Below, piece after piece: positions 42,801 to 57,800 of a DNA stretch of 64,000 nucleotides. The translations under genes and the position numbers were made by a program. This DNA comes from Acanthaster planci. Taxonomy: Eukaryota > Echinodermata > Asteroidea > Valvatida > Acanthasteridae. The stretch is taken from contig NW_019091374.1 in NCBI RefSeq assembly GCF_001949145.1, forward strand, positions 773,695 through 837,694, written 5' to 3'. Within the stretch, counting starts at the first letter, position 1. The number at the start of each line of letters is the position of its first letter. Under the pieces are notes generated by a model. It had not been told where the DNA came from. It saw nothing but the letters and a program-made list of their open reading frames with translations, and ran no database searches.

Positions 42801-45800
42801 AGGCTCTTTGCTGACAGTGCCCTCTGAACCATCATCTACATTGCAGGAGAAACAAAAAGCCAGCAAACGTTGACCTTAAGTCCCCCTCTCGGAGCGAGGT
42901 TTCCAATCTTCAAAATCAAAAGTGGATGCGTGCTGCACTGTTAGAGTCCACGTCATGCACAGGCAACTTAGGTTATCTCACCCCACTGACAAGCACTGGT
43001 GGCAGAGGTGGCTTGTACACAAAGCACATGTCTCTCACCACAATGACCCGGGATTGATTCAAGTAGTTTGTTGGTTCTTTCTGGGGTGTCACGGGGGAGG
43101 GGGGGTTTCTACAGGATCTCCAGTCTTCCTCCTTCTGCCAAAAAAATCAATGCTATCAATATCTGGCTGTGCTCCGTGGCCAAACAAGGGTGGTCTGGTG
43201 GCTGCCTAAGGCTTCTTTACATTCACTCTGGCTCAACCATAATATTGTGCCCTTTGCAATCCACGGGGATACCAGTTGCAGTCTTATTGGGAACTTCAAA
43301 ATACGGCCAGAGAAGCCGAATTATACCGTGTTAAGGCCCAAAGTTAGTCCAACATTTTCATTGGAAAAGCCTGAAATCAAGACATCTGCCTGGAAACTGT
43401 CATCCCTGAATTCAGCCTTGTGACCGCAAGGATGACTTACCCCCAATAAAATAAACACCCAATTAAAACGCAACACATTTCGCCTTCTAGTCTAACAGTA
43501 TTAACCAGTGGTACTGCAGTAATATGGCCTATATAAAGCAACATCAAGAGACGCTGTCATCGCTGATGTGTGAAGTGAATGGCAAGTTCAGTGCCTGATT
43601 AATTCTCCCTCAACAAAAAAAAACAACCAAATAAATAAGGGCATCGACACTAAGGGAATACATATGTGCTTGGCCTGTCTTAAACGTGCATTTAAGACCG
43701 GCACAGGAGAATGGATGCGACTATCAGCACTCAGTCTCCTGAGCTGATCTTAAACTAACGTAAACATGTACGACAGGCACATGTTTATTCCCATCCATAA
43801 ATACCGTTTTAGTCAGAGAGTCGAAAGAAGTCAATATATGATGGATTTCGAATGATTTTGTTCTCAAATTATACTTTCATTTTCCCGAGTACCCTCATCC
43901 ATTTTATGGTATATTTCTTTTACAAGTTGTCCAACAGAATCTTGTTGTATGAACTTGGTGCGCGCATGGCGACCCATGTGCACACAGACTCTTAACCAAT
44001 CCGAATCAATCAAACTGTCCTGTATCCAGGTGCCATGATTTACACAGCGGGTATTACCACTTTTCAGCGGCATTATCAAATGTTAATACACGGTCAAGTT
44101 GCTTATTGTTGAAAAGGGAGACTGTCTGTGGTATTTATGAATAATTTGTAATACATCTTGCAAGACTTAACACTATTTAAAGTAACAATTTGCAGGATGA
44201 TTTACTGGTGCATGCATTTTTACTGATGTCGTGCATTTTTTAAGGGTACAGTAAAAAAGGGGGCTGAAAAGAAGGCCCTACATGCCACAGAGGGGGGAAG
44301 GGGGTTGCAAACATAGGGCCGAGTTATTGACGGGTGATTGAGGAATCAGCTTTAACGTGGTCACAAATGACGGGTCACCAAACAACACATATCTTGATTT
44401 TCACTCAGGAAGGAGAACTGAAGAACTTAGACAAAGAACCCCAGGGCAATGGAGAGAATCAACGAAGAACTCTACTCCCACTTGTCTTGGCCAGGATTCA
44501 AACCTGAGCGAGATGGGAAGAGGACAGTGCCTTATGCACTAGCCACCTGGGTGGTCACTGAAATCAGTGAGGGGGGCCTGGCCATCTCGTGTCTGATTGG
44601 ACCGGGGAAACCCAGGTATGCCACCTGCTGAATGAAAAATATAAAAAATATGCAGAAACATGAATTGGCGTCTAGTACCTGGTCTGCACACCAGTACCAA
44701 ATGGAGGCGGGCGTTTGGCCGAATAGGAAGCCCGCCCAGGGCATGTCAGAGTTGATGGGGTCCCGCAGCATCTGCCAAGAATCCTCCCTGGGGATTCCGC
44801 AGGAGCTATTGCCATACAACGTTTCATTGGGAATGGCTCGCATGTATTCTTCCTTAAGGGCTCCATAGCCGCCAATCTTGATAAAACCTAGATTAATGCA
44901 TAACACAAGAAAAAAGTGAAAGCAAACAGAAAAACAAAACAAAAGCCAGAAAACAGAAGAGAAAAACAAACACTCAGCAAACTGTGCATGCATAGGGCAC
45001 AACTATGTTGCAAATGCATCAAAAGTTAGATTCAAATAGGCTGATCGGTGTTATTACTTTGGTGAACCATTCAATTCTCATTTTACTATATTTAAGGGCA
45101 TTTTGGTACCCTTACTGTCTTCATGCTAGCGTATATTTGTATGGTCATGAGTATGGATGAAACCGTCATGTTTACACTTATTTCTGCACTGAACTTAAAA
45201 TCATATTTTTGGGGGGATACGCTGATTTGCTGTTTCGGTTCATGCAATTTGGCCAATGGGCAAGATTTTCTCATGATTACTTTCAACAAGCAATCTCAGA
45301 TTAAAATTTGACCAGACAACCCAATGAGCACTGTCTCCCCAAAATGGCACCATAAAAACAATGTTCTCATTTAAATGTAAACAAGAAAAGGACATTTAAA
45401 TGGTTTTAATAAGAAGTGTACTTTTCAATGCGTCGCCAAAAAGAGAGATAAAGCACACCCAGTTTTCGAATAAAGATTTGAAATTGCAATTTTTCTGCAG
45501 GGTGGGAGATTGGTGTATTTGTTACCATCGTTAAAGCCATTTTATCTCTTTGTTTTGTCCTTTACCGAAAACACAAATAAGATGCCCACAGATCTGTTTG
45601 GGGGGCTTGCAACCTTAAAATGTACATGTAGACCGCTCAAATAATGGCAGACCCCTCCCATCCCAGCCTGGTGGCAGTTTACATTACTACCACAAAAGTC
45701 TTTCATGTGTGATGATTTGTTCTGATGAGAACCTGTATCAACACGAAGCTCAAAACAGAAGCTCTGTACTTTGTTAAGTGAATTGCTATACCAACAATCA

Positions 45801-48800
45801 ATTTGAGTATCAAAATGCAAACAGGTGTTTTGCTCTGTTCAAAGCTTTCTGGAAATAAATCACAGACTGTCCTGTCAACTGTGAAATTTCCTGACCTATA
45901 TGGAAAGATCATGAAAATTACATGCAAAGAGTTTTCTTTGCATCCATGCTCCTGCACGTACATGTACCTTTCAACCAAGGTCTGTCTTTGTGTTCAATAC
46001 ATCTGTTTGGACAGGGGGGGACATATCTATTGGGTCACTTTTTGGGTGGAATGTTCAAGACCTGTTCTATGCTCTTGCGCATTCTTTAAGGAAACCTTTA
46101 TCACATACTCTTGATCGAATTTAAAAAAACAATCAATGCATCAATCAGTTAATCAAGTGACCGGATGACACTTGTAGGTCTTATGGACAGCTACAGACCC
46201 TATGAAGGTCAATTACTAAGCCTCTATGCAACTACATGTATCAACTTTTTGCTAGGTCAATTTAGAAATCCTTGCTGATAAGATATTGAGTTCACCAATG
46301 CCAAATGTGGGCATGTGGTTTGCAGTACACGTACGTATATGGATCTACTTACCAGCAAAAAAATGAAAAACCGGGTGAAAATGTAATCAAATTTCCAAAA
46401 TTGTATAATTGTACTTGTCTGCGGACCAGTCAAAGCATATCGGGGCGTAAGATACTGTAACTCATCGAAAACGAGCTAAACTTATTTTGCCATTTTGTAC
46501 ATACATGTACATGTATATTCTCTCCCTTGTTTTACGTGTACAAAATAGTGTAAGTGCAATGTTACTGTGTTTTAAATGTCAGTCTCCTCACAAAATGCCC
46601 AATGCCTCATAGGTTTATTCTTGTGCTGCATGTAACGGTACTTGCAGTGTCATCTCAAGGTTCAGTTAGGCTTCATATTCCCTTGCCAAAATTGAACCAG
46701 GCAGGCAAGCACAAGAGACAAAAAAAACTGTACATGCATCTTCATGTACATGCATTTTGTTAGTAAAACAATGTCAGTAATTGTAAGTACAAGTTCAGTT
46801 TGTACAAGACATTTTGTACATCCGTGTGATGTGCACGTTCTGGTACATGTACAGCTCTGTTTGATATTCTGCATCAAATCAGTACACTTTTACCTCTGGC
46901 CTTTTCCGATTTTTATATCCCAAATTGGCTGCTTGCTGTACCACGATGGAAGGAACCCTAATGCATAGTTTTGGTCCCCTGGGTTTTGCAAGGTCACTGA
47001 ATTCAGTTATCAAGAGTTTGGGTTTTGTTGTTGAAGGGGTGGGGGGCTTTTTCCCCGAATTGAATTTCTGCCTTTACTAGTACCGTGCATTTGCAAGCTG
47101 GATGCACAGACAAGCATCTCGCTGGGTAGAGAATGGGGTACATGCACAAAGCCGAAAATCGACATAGCATCAGGCAGAGAAGGTTGTGCTGCAGGGGAAG
47201 GGGATTTTATCCCCTCTATTTAGAGTAAATCCCTACAAGGCTCAGATATGTTCAATCTGCCAGGACCAGTTGCTCTCACAGAAGTGCAGAGCTCCTAAAC
47301 CTAAATGTAATCCCAGCTGCTGGGAGGAATTCCACGGAGATCTCTACTCTATCTAGAATTTTTTTTACAGAATGAAGTTAAGAGGCACTTAACCTTTTCT
47401 GGTCAAAGGGCACAAATGAAATCGACATTACAGGCCCAGAACGTGCTACATGTAATAAGAAAAACAGGTATCTACTCTCGAAATTAAAGGAATACAGATT
47501 CATGAAAACTAGCTGGTGAAAGCATTTTGCTACAGGAGAAAAGAAATGCTTTATGACTCATCACAGTGCCTTGGCAAAGGGATGAATGGACTCACTCAAG
47601 ATCATCAACATGCAAGCTCCAAACAGCATGATGAAGAACTGCAGTGTGTCCGTGTAGATGACGGCTGCAAGCCCGCCAGTAACCGTGCAGATGGCTGTCA
47701 AGAGCAGCAAGAGGCCCACAGCCAGGTAGATGTTCCAGTTGAGGGCCTGCTGGAGGAACAGGGCTCCCGAAAACAGATTGACCTGCCACCAATTTGATTA
47801 CAGAAAACAAACCTCTGTACCATTTGAACCCATAAAAATGAGTCGCAAATCCACAGACGTACTGTACACACATAAGTGCTTCACGAGTGTCTGGTGTTTG
47901 GATCGTGCGCAGTGAAAATTAAAGTTGGGAACAGTTTTCGCATGCACATGTAGCATTCAAGTTGCTGCAAATTCTAACATCCTGAAGCCACATCAGCTTT
48001 ATCAAGTGCTATGAAACAGGCTGCAGTAGGTCAATTCCCAGCAAGATCATGTGTTATTAACTGCAGCGCAGACAACACTTTTTGATAGAAATTTAGCAGT
48101 GTTCCCCAACTTGTACTGACTATTGAATCTGGATGACCTGATAAACTACTGATGTGGAAAACCTCGGCACAGGATTCAGGGTCTACCTGCAGGATTTGGG
48201 ACCTGCAGGATTCAATGCCTGTAGGATTCAGGGCCTACTTAAGGACCCCTCCTCAATTTTTGGTGTTGGTTTAAGGTCCAGCACATTTCTGGAGACCTAG
48301 GAAGTAGCATAACCGCCACATCCACAGTGGCAGCCAGACTGTACAGTTTGGTGGCTACTTCTGAAACATGGTGGGGGGGGGGGACAAGCCAAACTTGGCA
48401 GGCCGCCAGGCTACTGCCATAGGGCAAAGAACATTGGGGGAATGGCTTACCGAAATCTTGGTGAAGATGTACAAGACGAGGGAGAGCATGGCCAGGTAGA
48501 CACGGATCCTCTGCCCTCCAAAACGCTTCCTCATGTACTCTGGTAAGGTGTAAACCTAGTGGTACCGATGCACATAAAACCCAGGGGTGGGATTGAGCAA
48601 TGAAGAGCAATCAACGAAATACAGTGAAAAATTGACTTGGGATTAAGCAACAGAGTTGGTACATACATTGCAAAAGGTACCAACGGAATGGTTTGAAAAA
48701 TGAACAAATTCACATCAATCCAGAAATGCGATCTCACCCCACTGGCAATAAACACTGGTAGAAACACCCATCCCAGAAGCTGAATGAGAAGACATGCCTG

Positions 48801-51800
48801 TCAGTTGTCACAGGGAAAAACAATGAAAAATATCAATGAAAGCTGATGACAATCATTACATGAACAGCTGGATAGCAACCGGTGCCCTCACACTGAATAT
48901 AAAGGCCTACTTTACGCTGATGTTCATATTTGCTACTGTTTTAGTCAATTCTAAAACACTTCATAATTGAACACATGCATACATGTGCAACATGTATTCA
49001 CACAGGGCATACCATGAAGAATGCACTCAAACAAATTTTCACTTCTCATTTGGGATTGTTTAAGGTGTTGTGGGTGAAAAATAGAATCAATTTCTAACCT
49101 CCAAAGTCCCTTAGTAAGTTTGCAAGAAAAGCTGAATCCTCTAGGGTACATTACCAAAGTGAAATTGGCATCTGTACACCACACCTGAGGGCTGTATCCA
49201 TATTTGTGCAGACCCATGGAAAGCTCCAAAAATGTAGAACGTTCTACTACAAGCTACACATGTACATGTACATGTGTATGTAGGCCTACATTTATAGGTG
49301 TTTTTGAGATACAGGTAAATTCATGAAATTAGAGACAATGTGCCTAAAAACTAGAACATGCCACTTGTAAGATATTTTGCAACACCGCAAACAATGTACA
49401 ATGGACAAACTCCATAGAATTGTACGTGAAGCCTGAATTCTCACTTTGCAAAATTTACATGCACAAGAATATGCTGAGCAAGTAACAGATGGATCCATCA
49501 ATTCAATTCAACGTTTACATGTATATCCATACATAATGCATGACATTTTGGCTGGTATACTCAGTTACATGTATTACAAAGCACATGGCCATGTCCGAAT
49601 CAGCTGCCGCTTGAAATCACACACTAGTCTATGGTTAGGGTTGCAGCCATTTCCAAGTTATTCCGAGTTCGGACACAGCCTATGCTTTTGGCTTCACAAA
49701 TCTTCCCTTGGCAGCTCCATGAAATGAGCCCTGGGTGTATATTAAGCTGCGTCCAAAAGTTATGGCTGTGGCTGCAAATGATACATATGCTACTGACTGG
49801 TGGTTGCAGCCATATCCCATAGCTACATGTACCTACACTACTCCAAGCCACAGCCAGTTGATTAAGACATGGCTTTGTCGGACAAATTTAGGTAGCACAC
49901 CTCGACTTACATTGAGCTCAAAAGCACCAACCCCAATGCCACCTGCAGCACCAGACCCTGCCAGGCCCACAAAGTGCTCGCTGCCGATGTTGCTCGCAAA
50001 GAGAGAAGCTCCAACCTTAGGGGACACAAGTGTGTGGATGTAGAGAGTTAAAATAGTGACTGCAGGGAGGGGCAAAGGCAGGGTAGCAGCGGGAAAAGGG
50101 GAGTTGGAACAGGGCCAGGGGCACCGGTGGGGAGGGAGGGATGAGAGGGTTGGGACAGGGCCAGGACAGGAATACATGTACACGTACAGTGAGCGATTTC
50201 CCCTGTATCGCATCGCAAAATGGACATTTTTTCATGACCACGTTTTTATCAGACATCGTTAGTAAATTTTGACTCAACGAACCCTGAAGTTTTCTCTCAT
50301 AACCCGACCTAAGGACAGAGGTACCAGTAACTGAATCTTATATACACTGGACAGCAAAAGAAACTTGCCACTTCTGTCTTTATAAACNNNNNNNNNNNNN
50401 NNNNNNNNNNNNNNNNNNNNNNNNNNNNNNNNNNNNNNNNNNNNNNNNNNNNNNNNNNNNNNNNNNNNNNNNNNNNNNNNNNNNNNNNNNNNNNNNNNNN
50501 NNNNNNNNNNNNNNNNNNNNNNNNNNNNNNNNNNNNNNNNNNNNNNNNNNNNNNNNNNNNNNNNNNNNNNNNNNNNNNNNNNNNNNNNNNNNNNNNNNNN
50601 NNNNNNNNNNNNNNNNNNNNNNNNNNNNNNNNNNNNNNNNNNNNNNNNNNNNNNNNNNNNNNNNNNNNNNNNNNNNNNNNNNNNNNNNNNNNNNNNNNNN
50701 NNNNNNNNNNNNNNNNNNNNNNNNNNNNNNNNNNNNNNNNNNNNNNNNNNNNNNNNNNNNNNNNNNNNNNNNNNNNNNNNNNNNNNNNNNNNNNNNNNNN
50801 NNNNNNNNNNNNNNNNNNNNNNNNNNNNNNNNNNNNNNNNNNNNNNNNNNNNNNNNNNNNNNNNNNNNNNNNNNNNNNNNNNNNNNNNNNNNNNNNNNNN
50901 NNNNNNNNNNNNNNNNNNNNNNNNNNNNNNNNNNNNNNNNNNNNNNNNNNNNNNNNNNNNNNNNNNNNNNNNNNNNNNNNNNNNNNNNNNNNNNNNNNNN
51001 NNNNNNNNNNNNNNNNNNNNNNNNNNNNNNNNNNNNNNNNNNNNNNNNNNNNNNNNNNNNNNNNNNNNNNNNNNNNNNNNNNNNNNNNNNNNNNNNNNNN
51101 NNNNNNNNNNNNNNNNNNNNNNNNNNNNNNNNNNNNNNNNNNNNNNNNNNNNNNNNNNNNNNNNNNNNNNNNNNNNNNNNNNNNNNNNNNNNNNTTGCTT
51201 TTGGGCATGTGATTAGTAAGGGGTACTGCAGCATACCTGTGTACAAAAATTGGAGTGAATTTTTATGTGTGGCCTTTGAAAGAAGTGGCAAGTTTCTTCT
51301 GCTGTCCAGTGTATTTTATGAATCACAGAATTAGCTTTAACGTTATTTTGAGTGATTTAACAGGGATATCTTGTAGTATTTTTAAGGCAAAGTAGCAGTT
51401 CAATTGGACCAATTTTGATAGTGTGTTTGTCTAACGATATTCCTTTGATGATACACATGCACCGTACCTTACGTTATCTTGGTTTTGCCCCCCTTAAACA
51501 GTGAATCTAGATTCTTATATATGTAGGGATCTGCGGTTTCCCCGGTGAGATAATTACTTTCGATGCGAATATGAACTCTGACCTGCTGGTCTCTGGCACG
51601 AGATCAATGCGTGAGTAGGAGCGTCCCTTGCCATGTGCAGACTTAAATTATGTCTAAGCCACGCCCTTTAGCCGGAAGTTGCTTACATTGTATTACATTT
51701 TGGCGGGACTTGAGAAGTTTCCGGGCTTTTCACAGTGACCGTTCCCACTCTTGAGACCTGCACCACGGTCACAGCAACATGGCTCCTTGTGAAATAACCT

Positions 51801-54800
51801 AAGCCCTAAATTCCTGTTGGCTTTAGAGTTCATACCAATTTGGGCAGTCTTTTAGACGTCAGGGTAAGAGAATTTATGATTGTACAGAGACATTTCTTTG
51901 CGTGAATTTATCACGGACATAGCGAATGTAACGTTTATTACGATGTACAGTACATGTGAGCCATCACTCAATAATAGTACGTCCTCTGTCTTTCTTCAGG
52001 GTTTTTTTTCTTGGCTTCTTTTTGGTTACATTTTTCATTGCTGATTGACACCCGGGAATAAATCGAAGGGAATCAAGCCACAGTCGCCTCAAGTCCGTTT
52101 GTTGCCTGGTTTTGCGCCTCCTATCCTCCTTAATTGGCAGACGGATCTCCACCCTCCTGACAACTGCAGAAGGACCGGACCGCTACATATAATTTTAGGA
52201 TTTATAGTATCCTGAATTCATTTCTTGCCATTTATACCGGATGATTTGAGGGTCAAGTTATGCAGCATTTCTAATCATTCCCCATTTTTATTGTACTTGG
52301 AGATGCACTTATGAATTTGTGTTTATTTTAATCTTTCATATATATATTCCAGTTTTTATGTGAACCACAGTGAACTATCGTCAACCATCATGAACCATTG
52401 TGATATCTGTGAATTTGTGAACCATCATGACACCTGTGAATTCATGAATGCATTGACATCTGTGAAATCCCTTCAGTACCAGAACACTTGGGAAATCCCA
52501 TTATTGGCATAATTGGCTGTAATGTGAAACCTTGTGAAACTGTATTAAAGAACTCAAGCTCATTATATACAATTTGTCAACTTGGAACTTTGAACTTTAA
52601 TTGAAGTCAGACAATCAAGGGAGCTTTGTAGCGGTAGAGCAATCAACCGAAAACCGCCACACACCTGTATTTTCAAAAAAAATTTTATTGTTTCTAAGTA
52701 AGATTAAAATTTGCTAACCCTGTAAATACTGAAAAGTGGAAGCTAATTCATAAACTAACGCTTCCTACATTTTACACATACTAGAACATGTACGCATGTG
52801 AAACTGCAGCTGTTCAAATTGTATTCTCTGTCCTGATAGCATTGAAGATAAATTACTGATATCCAAATAAAACGGTAGCTATTATTGTCAACATCCTATG
52901 TGTGCCGATATTTCTTTGAAATGTTAATCACTGTAAATTATAAATGAATCCAAACTATGATAATCCAAACTATGAATGAATCCCAAAACTCTCATGAACT
53001 GTTTACCCACATGCCTGTTAAGAGTTTCAAATAACATTACACTTTCACTTCTTACTCTGGCTGTCTCATCATCCCACTAATCCAACCCAACCATTACGCC
53101 AACCTTATCCAGCATTTCGTCCACTTTCTAAAGACGTGTACTTTGTCCCCATGATCCTCCTCCTACAGGTACCCCTCCCCCATTACACTTTGCAAATTCT
53201 GCTGATCAGGCAGAAACTGATCAGGAATTGGGCAAGTTTTAGTACTTCAACCTTTGTGCAATGCTGCACATACATGTAGCATCTCTGTCCCATGGAACAG
53301 TGCAAACAACTAATTTCCTGGCCACACTTTGCCCCTCCAGTGTTTCATCTCAGCTTTAAGCAAAACAAAGCGGTGGGTGACATACACTACTCTTTTTGTG
53401 TAAACACCTTGCGTTATGGACGCACAAATGAGCTTACTACAGGGCAGGAAAAACAGTTTCCAAATTGTGGCCAGTGCGTCCCACTTTAGACCCTATATTA
53501 AAACTTATGGAGACTACCAGCCTCCTACATGTACAGTGTACGTACATTTAACAGGTTTGTAACAATTATATGCAAATATATTCTGCATATTTCAGAGAAA
53601 TGAAATATGTTTAAATGCAAAACAAATCAAACTAGAACTGTGGACTGGAAATTGCCCCAGAATGCACCACAGAGCATCTAGAATCCAAACTTTTCCGGGG
53701 CCCACACCGTAAGGGCTTCACGCTCGCTATGTTATCTACTGCCCTGCCCAAATTTTCGGCCGTGGAGAACATTGGACTATATAAAGAAAGAATGGGTCTG
53801 GCCAGTGGCCAAGACCACTTTGGCACTCCCAGACCCACACATAGTTAAAGTACAGTATTCATACATTAGAAAAGCAACCCTGGATGAGAGGTATTTCCAT
53901 TACAGTATCCAACCCCATCATGTATCCATTTTCTAATCACCCCCTCCCCATCATCCCATCCATCTCCTACTCTGCGCCCCTCCCTATCATCTCATCCATT
54001 TCCTACTCGCCCCCTTCCCATCATCCAATCCATCTCCTACTCCACCCCTGCCCATCATTCCCTTCACTTCTTACTCTGGCTGTCTCATCATCCCACTAAT
54101 CCAACCCAACCATTACGCCAACCTTATCCAGCATTTCGTCCACTTTCTAAAGACGTGTACTTTGTCCCCATGATCCTCCTCCTACAGGTACCCCTCCCCC
54201 AACCAATATCCTAATCTGTCACTTGGAGTCCCCCCCCCCATCCCTTACATTTTCCCCACATGCTTTACATGTACATTTGTATGAGTCCGTCCGTCCGTCC
54301 ATCCGTCCATCCATCAATCCATCCATCCATCCATCCATCCATACATAACAGGAGTGCTCAGTACATACATGTATGTAATGTGTGTACATGTACTACAGGA
54401 CAAGTACAAAATACAACTCAAAACTTTAACATTCAACTTGTATAATTTTTTTAAAGGGATGAACGAAGGGAGGAAAACATTAAATTATTTTAGTTGGCCT
54501 AAATTCGCTCATTCAGTAAATGTACACTTGTTTCTCCAGGCCTTGAAATAGTACTAACCCGGCGTACAAATTCTAGCGAAAAATGTCCCTATCATGGAGC
54601 AACCCAATCATGCATGAGTAACATTTTTGACAATGTTACTCATGCACAAGGCCTGCTCTCTTGTAATCATGCCAGCATTTTGAAAAGGCAAGGAATGTCC
54701 CAATCGTGGAGCAACCCGATCATGCATGAGTAACATTGTCAAAAGTACTGTACTTTTGACAATGTTGCTCATGCCAGCATTTTGAAAAGGCAAGGAATGT

Positions 54801-57800
54801 CCCAATCATGGAGCAACCCAATCATGCATGAGTAACATTGTCAAAAGTACTGTACTTTTGACAATGTTGCTCATGCCAGCATTTTTAAAAGGCAAGGAAT
54901 GTCTCAATCATGGAGCAACCCAATCATGCATGAGTAACATTGCCAAAAGTACTGTTAGGGCTAATTTATAGTACGGAGGATTAGCACGCAATTATGGTAC
55001 ATAGAACTCTACTTACCGGCAACCAAGTCATGTAGCGGCCGGCCAAAAAGTAACCACTCACTGTCCCACGATTGGAGCGGCATAATGACTACAAAAAAGG
55101 AAAGATTCATAACAATAAATTTGAAGTTTTCATTATTAAGCTTCCATGACAGCTTCATTCGTTAGTTTATTAGTTAACAAATATGACAGATTTACTCAGC
55201 TGAACTTTCTTTTTGCCTTTAAGTCAAAATTTAGTCGTCTCAAATTGTGCAGTTATCAATACATGTAGCCTTGTTGTTCCACGGACAAGTTGGCATGGCT
55301 TAGAAATAGAAAATTTTGTAAATCTTCAAAACTAAAATAATGTGGAATCAAAGAGACAAAAAGAGATTCCCCTTGTTGGGTATACTAATTTGAAGTAATG
55401 AAATGAAGTGGGTTTGGCAGTCTAAAAAACCTGCTTGGTGATAAAACTTGTGGGTTTTGGGTGGTATTTTTGGGCACCAAACTGATGCTTCTGTGAAGTT
55501 TTGTTGGTAATCACTTTTTGAAGTCTCTCTTTGTTACTAATTATGTGCAGGAATAAGTGATATGATTTACATTTTACTGGATTACATTCTACTTTGCAAG
55601 TACTTTCAGATGTGTACGTCCAACACCAATCTAACAATCGCTTTTTCTGCAAGTCACGATCAGACAAAAATATGTCATGCCTTGAAGTACATGTACACAT
55701 GTATATTAACAAGAGTCTGCAGAAACTAAACACAGGAAAAAGATACATGTAACTTCTGGTCCTAGCACATCACTAGAGTTTGTGATACAAAAATGGATAC
55801 TTCACCAATTTTCTCTGAGTGCGTCTGTTGCTATGGTGTTAAGAGTCAGTTTCTATAAGAGCAATAATGCTGGATGAGTAATGTTTCATTGAATCGAGAA
55901 CTACATGTAACTACGTGCACCTACCGTGACGGCTGATGCTTTTATCAAAATGAAAATCTGCTTTACATGTGTGATTATAAGTCTAAAAATGCAACTGCTG
56001 GAGCGTCTGAAATGGGCCTCTGACACCATGGAACTGCCCATTTCTGGATTAGTTATTTTCATTTGACAAAGTTTGCCAGGCATTACGAGAAACCCACTTA
56101 TTTCAGTCCTTTTAAAAGAACTTTTTCAAATTTTAAATTCCAACACTTAAGAATTAAAACCGGCAATTAAACTGGTTTCTGATTGATAACCGATGATTTA
56201 GAATGAAACGTACAGAGCTGGACGACAAAATGGTAATGGGACATAAATCAATTTTTCAAGTACTTTTCACAGCTTTTTTAATTTGAAATGAATTAAGTTC
56301 AGTTATTTTCAAGGGCCCTGAATTCATTGTCCCTTTCAAGGATAAGGGCCTTCCACAAAATAAATGTTTTACTCCCACCCCCCCAACCTCTAGACCCTAG
56401 GCACTTTGGGGCAACCACACACAGCACCCTCCCTCCCTCCCTCCCCATACCAACACGGTTTGTTAGTGTATACCGTTATGTGTTAGAACTATCCAGATAA
56501 GGACATGTACATGGACATGTACTTGAAAGTCTCTGATACAGTACGTTTAATGAGGTAACCTTGTGTCAGATGCTGTCAAAACCCAAACAGATGATCAAAC
56601 TTTTTTTCAATCAGTCGGAAGTTTAATTTTACTCACAGTCGTTGGACATGTGCATCGTATAGCCTACATATACATGTACATGTATATATACGGGTAAGGC
56701 CTTTTTCCGTAAGACAAATTTGGGGGTTGACAAGGGGTGGACACCATACAACATTTTACAGTGGCAAAATTTCACCCTGGGGCCTACCCCCAGTCAACAT
56801 GAGACTGATTTTGCCCCAGGTTAAAAAACTCATTTCTGCTCCAGTCCAGGGGTGAGATTTTTGAACCCAGAGTTGAAAATCTTGCCCTGGGTTCAAAACA
56901 GCTAGCGATGTGGAAGGAACAGGGTTGAATACTCCCCCTGGTTGATCTTTACAGGATAATCAAATGCAGGATTACTGCTCATGCTCACCTAAATATACGG
57001 TCAACTTGCCGGATAGAAAAAAAAATCATGCATTTGAAAATATCTGAGAGGCCAAGCCTGGATCACCCAAAATTACATTAACTTCACTTACAAATATGAA
57101 AATACATGTACAGTAGGTGGAAATTAATATACTCCAATTCTTGTTTATTCCTGAAAACAAGAAAAATGCACATCTTTGAAATGATGAGCAGCCACGTTTA
57201 AAACATCAAAAAAGTGCCGGTATTTATATAATTAACCCAAAAGGATTACACTGTACTTTAGGTAATTAAAGAATGTAACTTACATGTAATGTACCTTGTA
57301 GCTCTGCAAATAATGCAATGTGTAGATTTCTAAGGCCTTGAAGGACTGAGTTACATGTAAATGCAAATTAGAAATGATGAAACTTTCGCTTAACAAAGAG
57401 GCATGTTACAAGTACTTGCCCAGTTACAAGCACATTTGAAGACTGACTCCAATGCTAACGGGCCAAGGTTTAAACTGTCTTTCTGAATACATTCAGTCAG
57501 CCATTTTGTAAACGTCAGTGAAATTCAAAGTTGGATTCAGGCTTGTGTTGAGAGTGCTTCCTTAAACAGGGGTTTGAATGTGGAGTTGAAAAATCAGCAA
57601 ATCAACCATGGGCGGGCCAAAGTTGGCACAGAGTGGAATTCAAGTGGAGTTAAGAGGCAGTAAAGTGAAAAGGCATAAAACAGGGGTATGGTGGTAATAT
57701 ACAATGTGTCAGTCATGCCACATGCAGCATCGGTCCAAGCTACTGTACATGTACGCTATGCACAGGTGGCACTCTGGTACTGCGGTTATCAGCAGTCTCC

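Noticed and set aside
50309-51291. Roughly 300-codon open frames on the minus strand
   Set aside because: Artefact of translating the 807-base N run.
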